Source: Flavobacteriales bacterium UBA4011
GTDB lineage: Bacteria > Bacteroidota > Bacteroidia > Flavobacteriales_D > Crocinitomicaceae
Reading direction: 5' to 3'
Assembly (NCBI GenBank): GCA_002384725.1
Contig: DGBF01000191.1
Span: 1,855-8,479, forward strand
Length of the DNA stretch: 6,625 nucleotides
Each line of letters begins with the position of its first letter. Position 1 is the first letter of the stretch. The notes under the pieces were generated by a model, which had not been told where the DNA came from, made no database searches, and saw only the letters and a list, made by a program, of their open reading frames with translations. The position numbers were made by a program, and so were the translations under genes. Shown piece by piece: positions 1 through 5,423 of this stretch.

Positions 1-2
1 AT

Positions 3-1211
3 CCTGAAGGACTTCAAGACCAGTGGGAGCAGTTTGATCCTGTCACCAATTTCGAAATGTATTTATCTGAATTGGGATTATTGACGGAAGCGAAAGTGGA
101 AGAAATTAAAGAAGAGCTGCGCAAGGAAATTCAAGATGGATTGGATATAGCCTATGCGGAGCCAAATATAATTCCGAATACTGAAGAAGAAGTAGCCGAT
201 TTGTTTGCTGAAAATCCAAATGCAATTGTAGAAGGGACTGGTAGCACAAGAGAAATGCGGCTGATTGATGCAGTTCAAGACGGATTGCGTTTGTCCATGC
301 GTAAGCACAAAGATTTGATCATCATGGGACAAGATATTGCCGATTATGGTGGTGTTTTCAAGGTGACTGAAGGTTTTATGGATGAATTCGGAAAAGATCG
401 TGTTCGCAATACGCCAATTTGTGAGTCTGCTATCGTTGGTTCTGGTTTGGGATTGTCTATTGCCGGAATGAAAGCCGTTGTCGAAATGCAATTTGCCGAT
501 TTCGTAACGTGTGGGTTCAACCAAATCATCAATAATTTAGCGAAAATTCATTGGCGCTGGGGACAAAATGCAGATGTCGTGGTGCGCATGCCAACAGGAG
601 CAGGTTCCGCTGCAGGTCCTTTTCATTCGCAAAGCAACGAAGCTTGGTTCTTTCATACACCCGGTTTGAAAGTTGTTTATCCATCCTCGCCTTCAGAAGC
701 AAAAGGTTTGTTGATGGCGTCTATCGATGATCCGAATCCAGTACTGTTCTTTGAACACAAGAATTTATATAGGAGTATAAAAGAAGAAGTTTTCGAAACG
801 GAATTTTCTATCGAAATAGGTAAGGCGGCTGTTAAAGCGGAAGGCTCGAAATTATCTATAATTACCTACGGATTTGCTGTTCATTGGGCATTAGACCTTT
901 TGGACGAGTACGAAGACGGAACGATTGAAATCATCGATTTGCGAACGCTTTTGCCATTGGATACAGAGGCTATCTACTCTTCCATTCGTAAAACGGGCCG
1001 TGCTTTGATTCTGCACGAAGATTGTTTGACGGGAGGAATCGGAGGTGAGATTGCAGCTTTGATCAATGAAAATTGTTTCGAAGTATTGGACGCTCCAGTT
1101 CGAAGATTGGCTTCTCTAGATACACCAGTGCCATTCGCGCCTGAGCTTGAAGCGAACTTCCTTCCAAAGGAAAAGCTGAAAGAAGCGATTGATAAGATTT
1201 TGGGGTATTAG
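3..1211 (+). CDS. 2-oxoacid (probably branched-chain) dehydrogenase E1, fused alpha/beta subunits, 5'-truncated
   Basis: Thiamine-diphosphate-dependent E1 of a 2-oxoacid dehydrogenase complex, cytosolic; it decarboxylates the 2-oxoacid and passes the acyl group to the E2 lipoyl domain. The frame is open to the left edge, so the ATG at 57 is an internal Met and 402 residues are visible. The first ~45 residues (WEQFDPV, then a charged helix) look like the C-terminal end of an E1-alpha domain. An acidic linker leads directly into a full E1-beta domain starting near REMRLIDAVQDG. Visible E1-beta hallmarks are NTPICESAIVG, with the TPP-activating Glu at bases 423-425, and GPFHSQSNEAWFFHTPGLKVV-type sequence with the active-site His at 624-626, then the C-terminal transketolase domain (IDLRTLLPLD, HEDCLTGGIGGE). 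Alpha-beta fusion is common in Bacteroidota, where the full protein is about 650-700 residues. Branched-chain oxoacids are the likeliest substrate, but pyruvate or an acetoin-type substrate cannot be excluded. An eight-T run directly follows the TAG stop, with no clear stem before it. Confidence 0.9.
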   Translation, partial: PEGLQDQWEQFDPVTNFEMYLSELGLLTEAKVEEIKEELRKEIQDGLDIAYAEPNIIPNTEEEVADLFAENPNAIVEGTGSTREMRLIDAVQDGLRLSMRKHKDLIIMGQDIADYGGVFKVTEGFMDEFGKDRVRNTPICESAIVGSGLGLSIAGMKAVVEMQFADFVTCGFNQIINNLAKIHWRWGQNADVVVRMPTGAGSAAGPFHSQSNEAWFFHTPGLKVVYPSSPSEAKGLLMASIDDPNPVLFFEHKNLYRSIKEEVFETEFSIEIGKAAVKAEGSKLSIITYGFAVHWALDLLDEYEDGTIEIIDLRTLLPLDTEAIYSSIRKTGRALILHEDCLTGGIGGEIAALINENCFEVLDAPVRRLASLDTPVPFAPELEANFLPKEKLKEAIDKILGY

Positions 1212-1217
1212 TTTTTT

Positions 1218-1285
1218 TTAAATGCTAATAGCACAAACCCTTCGGTCCCTCATCAAGGAGGGATGCAACTCTAATGTGCATTTAA
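1218..1285. repeat. extragenic palindrome A (nested inverted repeats)
   Basis: Nested foldback just after the E1 stop. The outer arms are TTAAATGC (1218-1225) and GCATTTAA (1278-1285), an exact 8-bp inverted repeat. The inner arms are TCCCTC (1246-1251) and GAGGGA (1258-1263) around a 6-nt loop. The GC-rich core in an AT-rich spacer resembles the TCCCTC...GAGGGA palindromes that I recall as frequent between flavobacterial genes. It could help end E1 transcription or stabilise its mRNA 3' end, but no U-run follows the inner stem, so it is not called a terminator. Confidence 0.5.
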
Positions 1286-1304
1286 GATTTTTGATAATTT
1301 TTCT

Positions 1305-1332
1305 TCCCTCCATGAGGATCGGCAGAGGGAGG
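1305..1332. repeat. extragenic palindrome B, related to palindrome A
   Basis: A second TCCCTC (1305-1310) ... GAGGGA (1325-1330) pair with a 14-nt spacer; CCTC-CAT-GAGG (1307-1317) offers a competing short hairpin. It shares the TCCCTC, CAT and AGGA elements with palindrome A about 45 bp to the left, so the two are probably decayed copies of one extragenic repeat. TCCCTC of A could also pair with GAGGGA of B, giving an alternative long-range fold. No coding potential is seen in 1212-1410. Confidence 0.4.
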
Positions 1333-1358
1333 TGTGATTTCGAAACTTATTTAAGCAT

Positions 1359-1392
1359 AAAAAGGCCTTCCTAAATCAATAAGAAGGCTTTT
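1359..1392 (-). terminator. intrinsic terminator of the LolA-like gene, probably bidirectional
   Basis: The stem is GCCTTC (1365-1370) with GAAGGC (1383-1388) around a 12-nt loop, extended by AAAA (1360-1363)/TTTT (1389-1392) past a bulged G at 1364. Read on the minus strand it starts about 18 nt after the LolA-like stop codon and ends in a run of five U, as expected for a Rho-independent terminator. Read on the plus strand it ends in TTTTAAAT, so it could also stop read-through from the E1 gene, which converges on it. Confidence 0.7.
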
Positions 1393-1410
1393 AAATAAAG
1401 TGTTTTTCGA

Positions 1411-2046
1411 TTAATCCTTAATCAACGTATAACCCGGATATTTTTTCGCGTCATAAACGAATTTCGAATCATCTATTGAAGGATTAGCATCGTATTTTGT
1501 TAAGGTATAGGTCATAACGGTTCCATCTTTCGATTTCATAATAGCTCTTTTTAGCTCGTACCCTTCAGTTGAAATGTACAAAACGATAGTGTGGTATTCA
1601 GCTTTACTCGGATCTTTCGGATGAAGGTAGATTTTATGTACTTGTACGCCATTCAATTTTTCAGATGTGACGTATTTGTTTTTAAATCCTTCTTCCCAAA
1701 CGGTCATCAATTTCTTTGGATTCATTGATTCTTCATCATCGTCACTCGCATCCGTCTCGTAAACTGTTTTTTCTTCTTTTACAACTGTCCACGTTTTCAA
1801 CCCATTAGAAATGATCGTGTTTTCACCGTAAGAAGCATAAAACTTGTCTCCTTTTACCCAGCCTTTTCCAGTTTCGGACTCATTTGTTCCTGAAACATTG
1901 TTTTTAATATTCGCGCTGAATTCAACGTAAAATGAGGTTTGTACTTTTAGGTTAGCCGAAAGCTTATCTATAACACCTTGTGCCTCATAATCTTGACCAT
2001 AAGAGGTAAAGGAAACGAAACCGATAAGTAAGATTAAATATTTCAT
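1411..2046 (-). CDS. LolA-family periplasmic lipoprotein carrier-like protein
   Basis: 211 residues. Residues 1-17 form a short signal peptide (MKYLILLIGFVSFTSYG, likely cleaved before Gln18), with no lipobox Cys, so a soluble periplasmic protein is expected. The mature part has the LolA-like pattern of alternating beta-strands: an early helix (AQGVIDKLSANLK), a strand with NIKNNVSGTNESETGKGWVKG, then GDKFYAS, ISNGLKTWTVVKEEKTVYET, a central helix MNPKKLMTVWEEGFKNKYV, and a C-terminal YTLTKYDANPSIDDSKFVYD. LolA proteins shuttle lipoproteins from the inner membrane to the outer-membrane acceptor; in Bacteroidota several LolA-like paralogues exist and carrier activity is often unproven. An acidic stretch (DASDDDEES, 99-107) precedes the central helix. 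The start is chosen because the signal peptide begins exactly there; its leader is A-rich without a Shine-Dalgarno. It lies 51 bp downstream of the hydrolase gene on the same strand and has its own candidate promoter and terminator. Family assignment is fairly secure, precise role is not. Confidence 0.82.
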   Translation of the reverse strand: MKYLILLIGFVSFTSYGQDYEAQGVIDKLSANLKVQTSFYVEFSANIKNNVSGTNESETGKGWVKGDKFYASYGENTIISNGLKTWTVVKEEKTVYETDASDDDEESMNPKKLMTVWEEGFKNKYVTSEKLNGVQVHKIYLHPKDPSKAEYHTIVLYISTEGYELKRAIMKSKDGTVMTYTLTKYDANPSIDDSKFVYDAKKYPGYTLIKD

Positions 2047-2069
2047 TTGTTTATGTTTTTTATAATGTA

Positions 2070-2087
2070 TATCACAAACTGTGCCAA
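2070..2087 (-). promoter_or_regulatory. candidate sigma-54-type (-24/-12) promoter for the LolA-like gene
   Basis: On the minus strand, TTGGCAC (2087-2081) matches the -24 element exactly. Exactly 12 bp from its first G comes TGTGAT in the -12 position, where the consensus is TTGCA; the G is kept and the C is replaced by A. The predicted start is near 2060, giving a leader of about 14 nt. No convincing TTG/TAnnTTTG housekeeping pair lies between the two genes. The imperfect -12 element lowers confidence. Confidence 0.35.
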
Positions 2088-2097
2088 AACTTGTTAT

Positions 2098-2727
2098 CTA
2101 AATGTTAATCAAAATAGACTCCAAAACATCTTTTTGAATATCGTGACCGCCATCAAAAGAAATCACATTCATTTCCAATTCTTTGTGCAAATTTAGTACT
2201 TCTTTTTGTTTCTCTGTTGAGAAATATTCATCTTGTGTTCCAAGTACGAAGTAATTATTTCTTCCTTTTAAACTTGTTTCAGGACTTTCAACATCGGGTG
2301 GAAAAATCGAGGCCCATAGAATTAATGATTTAAATAGTGCAGGGTTTTCACAATGAAATCGCGCTGCAGTCGCCCCGCCTTGTGAAAATCCAAGTATTGA
2401 AAATTCTTCGTATTCAGAGCGGTATATTTTAAGAATTTCAGATAAATACGCGTGGTTATCCGCAATATCTGCTTCTCGCTCTTCTTTTGTCATCCAGGAC
2501 GCACCAACGCGGCCTGCGCTGCCAGCTAAATAAAACCGATGCAAGCCTTCGGGTATAACAATATCATGTCCATTTGTATGCATCTCAGAAAACTTCAGCG
2601 AAAAGAAAGTAGAGAGTTGACCGTATCCATGAAGAACAATAAGCAGTTTTTTCGCTTGAACATCAGAACCTTTCACCCAGGTCAAACGAGCAGTTTTTTG
2701 TATTTTTAAATAGGTGTTCTTTGTCAT
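2098..2727 (-). CDS. alpha/beta-hydrolase, phospholipase/carboxylesterase family
   Basis: 209 residues, the usual size for the single-domain phospholipase/carboxylesterase (YpfH/carboxylesterase-2-like) family; no signal peptide, so cytoplasmic. The fold elements appear in order: beta-strand KKLLIVLHGYG (26-36, oxyanion-hole HGYG), nucleophile elbow GFSQGG (113-118, Ser115), acid in VLGTQDEY (Asp166), and catalytic His in FDGGHDI (His195). All triad residues are present with normal spacing, so the enzyme should be active on short-chain carboxylic, thio- or lysophospholipid esters; the true substrate cannot be read from sequence. The lid region (FYLAGSAGRVGASWMTKEEREADI, 65-88) carries the SWMT-type motif of this group in place of the eukaryotic thioesterase version. 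The start at 2727 has purine-rich AGAAGAG about 8 nt upstream, and no in-frame ATG, GTG or TTG was seen just upstream. It is transcribed away from the TonB receptor gene and towards the LolA-like gene. Confidence 0.85.
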   Translation of the reverse strand: MTKNTYLKIQKTARLTWVKGSDVQAKKLLIVLHGYGQLSTFFSLKFSEMHTNGHDIVIPEGLHRFYLAGSAGRVGASWMTKEEREADIADNHAYLSEILKIYRSEYEEFSILGFSQGGATAARFHCENPALFKSLILWASIFPPDVESPETSLKGRNNYFVLGTQDEYFSTEKQKEVLNLHKELEMNVISFDGGHDIQKDVLESILINI

Positions 2728-2755
2728 TCTGTTTTTCTCTTCTGTGCAAGTTCGA

Positions 2756-2785
2756 AAAGATAATATTAATTAATCAATTATCTTT
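2756..2785. promoter_or_regulatory. 9-bp-arm inverted repeat in the divergent intergenic region (operator or paired -7 elements)
   Basis: AAAGATAAT (2756-2764) and ATTATCTTT (2777-2785) are an exact inverted repeat; the 12-bp spacer contains the self-complementary ATTAATTAAT. Each arm read outward gives TATCTTT, close to the Bacteroidota -7 element TAnnTTTG, so the site may provide a -7 element for the hydrolase gene (minus strand, 27 bp before its ATG) and possibly another on the plus strand. Neither direction has a well-spaced -33 TTG, so a regulator-binding site is equally possible. A weaker inverted repeat, GCTTTA (2795-2800)/TAAAGC (2817-2822), follows. Confidence 0.4.
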
Positions 2786-2845
2786 ATTAACGAGGCTTTA
2801 AATCGTAATATCGCTGTAAAGCAAATGTTATCAAATAGTTAAAAT

Positions 2846-2862
2846 TTGGCTCGATTATTGAT
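2846..2862 (+). promoter_or_regulatory. candidate sigma-54-type (-24/-12) promoter for the TonB-dependent receptor gene
   Basis: TTGGCTC (2846-2852) followed by TTGAT in the -12 position, again with exactly 12 bp between the G of GG and the G of TTG. The predicted start is about 2873, giving a leader of about 12 nt, the same geometry as the candidate before the LolA-like gene. The -12 element has A where the consensus has C, as in that site. The inverted repeat centred near 2770 is about 100 bp upstream of the predicted start, where sigma-54 activators often bind. Confidence 0.33.
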
Positions 2863-2884
2863 TCAATGAACGAAAACTAATTGC

Positions 2885-5296
2885 ATGAAAATTACGTTTG
2901 CCATCTTGTGTTTTTTAACTCTATTTACCCTCCAAGCACAAACCATAAAATTGATTAATAAAACGACTTTACAGGGAGTTGAAAATGTTCAAATTTATAA
3001 TGAAGAGGAGCCTGCCTTAACCATCCGGAGCGATGCAAAAGGATATGCTAAACTTACCAGTTTAAAACGGACGGGGACGTTTGTGTTCCGTCATGGGTAT
3101 TATAACACGATAAAAATGGAGGCCAGTGAGTTGAAAGGTCAGTTTCTTATTTCCTTATCTGAAAAAATAAGTGAATACGATGATGTGGTGATTTCTGCCA
3201 ACCGTTTCGAAGAGAAAAAAGGAGATGTCGTTCAGAAAATTCAAGTTATTCGTTCCAATGACTTGGAAGTAATGAATCAGACATCAACGGCAGATATTCT
3301 TGCCCAGACTGGAAATATTTTGGTGCAAAAAAGTCAACAAGGTGGCGGTTCACCGATAATTCGTGGATTTGAAACGAATAGAGTTCTTATTGTTTTGGAT
3401 GGCGTGCGCATGAACAATGCAATTTATCGAGGCGGACATTTACAAAACGTAATGACAGTGGATAATTCGATTATGGATAGAGTAGAGGTTGCCTTCGGAC
3501 CAAGTTCGGCTGTTTACGGTTCGGATGCTCTAGGTGGTGTTATACATTTTATCACGAAGAAACCTTCTCTTTCCAATTCAGATGAAGCTCTGGTAAAAGC
3601 AAATGCTTACGGAAGGTACTTTTCTGCAGCAAATGGTTACGCGGTTCACGGTGACATGAGTGTTGCGAGCCGTCGATTTGGATCTTTAACGAGTTTTACT
3701 GTTTCTGAATTCAATGATTTGAAACAAGGGAAGAATCGCTCAAGTAAATATTCAGATTTTGGAAAACGACCTTGGTATCAAGATAGAATTGATGGCGTAG
3801 ACACGATGATTCAGAATTCGGATCAAAATCTTCAGGTAGGTTCTGCCTATGAACAACTTGATTTGTTGCAGAAATTCTTGTGGCAAAGTTCGGAGAATGT
3901 CCGTCAGGTGCTTAATTTTCAATATAGTACAACGAATGATATTCCCCGTTATGACAGGTTAACGCAGGAGTCAGGAGCAAATCCGAAATTTGCAGAATGG
4001 TATTACGGACCACAGCGTAGGTTGTTTTTGTCGTATATGTTGGAATTGGAGAAGAAATCGAAAATTTACGACAATGCGCGCATGGTAATTGGTTACCAAC
4101 AAATTGAAGAAAGTCGGATTACACGACTGTTTAAAAACAACAACCGCGATTCACAAATAGAGAATTTAGATATCCTTTCTTTCAACGCCGATTTCGACAA
4201 GCGGAAGAAAAATCGTGAGATGAGTTACGGTATTGAAGCGTATACCAATCAAGTTCAATCTACCGCAAATCGACTGAATATAGCTACTGGTCAAGGTTCG
4301 AACATCGATACTCGTTACCCAGATGGCGGCTCGGAAATGAATGGTGCAGCTGCATACGGAACCCTAACAGCAGAACTAGGCAAGAAAAAGGAAAAGTTTA
4401 TATTAAGAAGCGGATTACGTTTTTCATATATCCAGCTGAATGCTACGTTCGACGATAAAACATTCTTCCCTTTTCCTTTCTCAGAGATCGTTCAACAAAA
4501 TGCAAATGCTACTGGTAGTATTGGATTAGTATATAATCCGGGAAAAGATTGGCGAATTACGGCAAACGCTTCAACGGGATTTAGAGCACCAAATGTGGAC
4601 GATTTGGCCAAGGTGTTTGAGTCAATTCCAGGCACAGTAATCGTTCCGAATCCTGATTTAAAGGCAGAGTATTCTTACAACGGAGAAGTTGGGGTATCAA
4701 AAGTACTGAAAGATAAGATCACGGTTTCTGCACTTGGGTATTACACTTTATTGAACAATGTAATTAATGTGCAAAACTCTACTTTCGGAAGTCAAGATTC
4801 TATTTTATTTAATGGAACGATGAGTCAAGTGCGGACATCAATAAATTCTCAAAGCGCCTATGTTAAAGGTTTTGAAGGAGCTATTCGAGGAGAAATAGTA
4901 AAAGATTTGAGCTGTTTCGCTTCTTTCAATTACACCTTGGGGAGAATCAATACAGACACCACAGATTATCCATTAGACCACATCGCTCCGTTTTTTGGAA
5001 GAGTAGGATTGACATATGTTGCGAAAAAAATGAGATCGGAACTTTTTGTAAATTATTCGGGTCAAAAGAAACTGGAAGATTACAACATTATTGGGGAAGA
5101 CAATATTGCTAATGCCACCGCAGACGGAATGCCTGCTTGGTATACCTTCAATGTGCGTGTAAATTATCAATTTCATCCGCTTTTGGGAATGCAGATGGCG
5201 TGTGAGAATATCTTGGACCAGAATTATAGAGTCTTCGCCTCGAATATCTCGGCTCCAGGAAGGAATTTTGTTGCTACTTTGAGATATACGTTTTAA
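2885..5296 (+). CDS. TonB-dependent outer-membrane receptor with N-terminal carboxypeptidase-regulatory-like domain
   Basis: 803 residues. Signal peptide 1-18 (cut likely at LQA-QT). Residues ~20-93 form a small beta-sandwich of the CarboxypepD_reg-like type common in Bacteroidota receptors. DDVVISANR (99-107) looks like a TonB box. The plug spans ~113-226 with the classic IIRGFETNRVLIVLDGVRMN, VEVAFGPSSAVYGSDALGGVI and FITKKP blocks. A 22-strand-type barrel follows to the C-terminal Phe (LRYTF), the usual outer-membrane assembly signal. The plug wording resembles the haemoglobin/transferrin/lactoferrin receptor group, and FRAP (566-569) and NPDL (589-592) match the motif pair of haem receptors, but the loop between them has no His. 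The ligand (siderophore, haem, metal, cobalamin or other) is therefore undetermined. No susD-like gene, ABC importer or haem gene is adjacent. The ATG at 2885 is right because the signal peptide starts there. No strong terminator is seen after the stop. Confidence 0.92.
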   Translation: MKITFAILCFLTLFTLQAQTIKLINKTTLQGVENVQIYNEEEPALTIRSDAKGYAKLTSLKRTGTFVFRHGYYNTIKMEASELKGQFLISLSEKISEYDDVVISANRFEEKKGDVVQKIQVIRSNDLEVMNQTSTADILAQTGNILVQKSQQGGGSPIIRGFETNRVLIVLDGVRMNNAIYRGGHLQNVMTVDNSIMDRVEVAFGPSSAVYGSDALGGVIHFITKKPSLSNSDEALVKANAYGRYFSAANGYAVHGDMSVASRRFGSLTSFTVSEFNDLKQGKNRSSKYSDFGKRPWYQDRIDGVDTMIQNSDQNLQVGSAYEQLDLLQKFLWQSSENVRQVLNFQYSTTNDIPRYDRLTQESGANPKFAEWYYGPQRRLFLSYMLELEKKSKIYDNARMVIGYQQIEESRITRLFKNNNRDSQIENLDILSFNADFDKRKKNREMSYGIEAYTNQVQSTANRLNIATGQGSNIDTRYPDGGSEMNGAAAYGTLTAELGKKKEKFILRSGLRFSYIQLNATFDDKTFFPFPFSEIVQQNANATGSIGLVYNPGKDWRITANASTGFRAPNVDDLAKVFESIPGTVIVPNPDLKAEYSYNGEVGVSKVLKDKITVSALGYYTLLNNVINVQNSTFGSQDSILFNGTMSQVRTSINSQSAYVKGFEGAIRGEIVKDLSCFASFNYTLGRINTDTTDYPLDHIAPFFGRVGLTYVAKKMRSELFVNYSGQKKLEDYNIIGEDNIANATADGMPAWYTFNVRVNYQFHPLLGMQMACENILDQNYRVFASNISAPGRNFVATLRYTF

Positions 5297-5324
5297 ATTA
5301 CTGTTTCATTAAATAAGTATTAGG

Positions 5325-5400
5325 GACAGCGGCGATTATCAAATATTGCAATTGACAAAAGACCGTTTAATATTTCGATTGACACCTATGACGATTTATA
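5325..5400. repeat. degenerate tandem repeat, unit about 27-29 bp, in the convergent spacer
   Basis: AATATTGCAATTGACA (5342-5357) and AATATTTCGATTGACA (5369-5384) match at 14 of 16 positions, 27 bp apart. Each is followed by a GAC..G/A..TTT block (GACCGTTT at 5361-5368, GACGATTT at 5390-5397), so whole units of 27 and 29 bp repeat. A partial third copy precedes them: GACAGCGGCGATTATC (about 5325-5340) aligns with the 3' half of the unit. The repeats lie between the convergent receptor and cysteine desulfurase genes. No convincing Rho-independent terminator is seen in 5297-5423 for either gene. Confidence 0.45.
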
Positions 5401-5423
5401 TGGATAAGGGACGAATTTGCGCT

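Noticed and set aside
57..59. ATG at 57 as the true start of the E1 gene
   Set aside because: The frame is open to base 3 and the upstream codons encode the conserved WEQFDP end of the alpha domain, so 57 is an internal methionine of a truncated gene.
78..524. Long open frame on the minus strand opposite the E1 gene
   Set aside because: It lies fully inside the strongly conserved E1-beta coding region, has low-complexity Phe/Ile-rich translation, and no recognisable domain.
1246..1263. Palindrome A as the E1 terminator
   Set aside because: The stem is followed by GATGCAACTC, not a U-run; the clear terminator structure is at 1359-1392.
1711..1750. Acidic DASDDDEES segment of the LolA-like protein as an unusual insertion
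   Set aside because: It sits in a loop before a well-formed helix, and acidic loops there seem normal for Bacteroidota LolA-like proteins; no anomaly can be supported without an alignment.
2885..2944. Lipoprotein signal in the TonB receptor (Cys at residue 9)
   Set aside because: The Cys is in the middle of the hydrophobic stretch, with no lipobox spacing; a normal signal-peptidase-I site (LQA-QT) follows at 18/19.
5342..5384. CRISPR-like array
   Set aside because: Only two to three degenerate copies with about 11-bp spacing between the conserved 16-mers; no repeat-spacer regularity and no cas gene.
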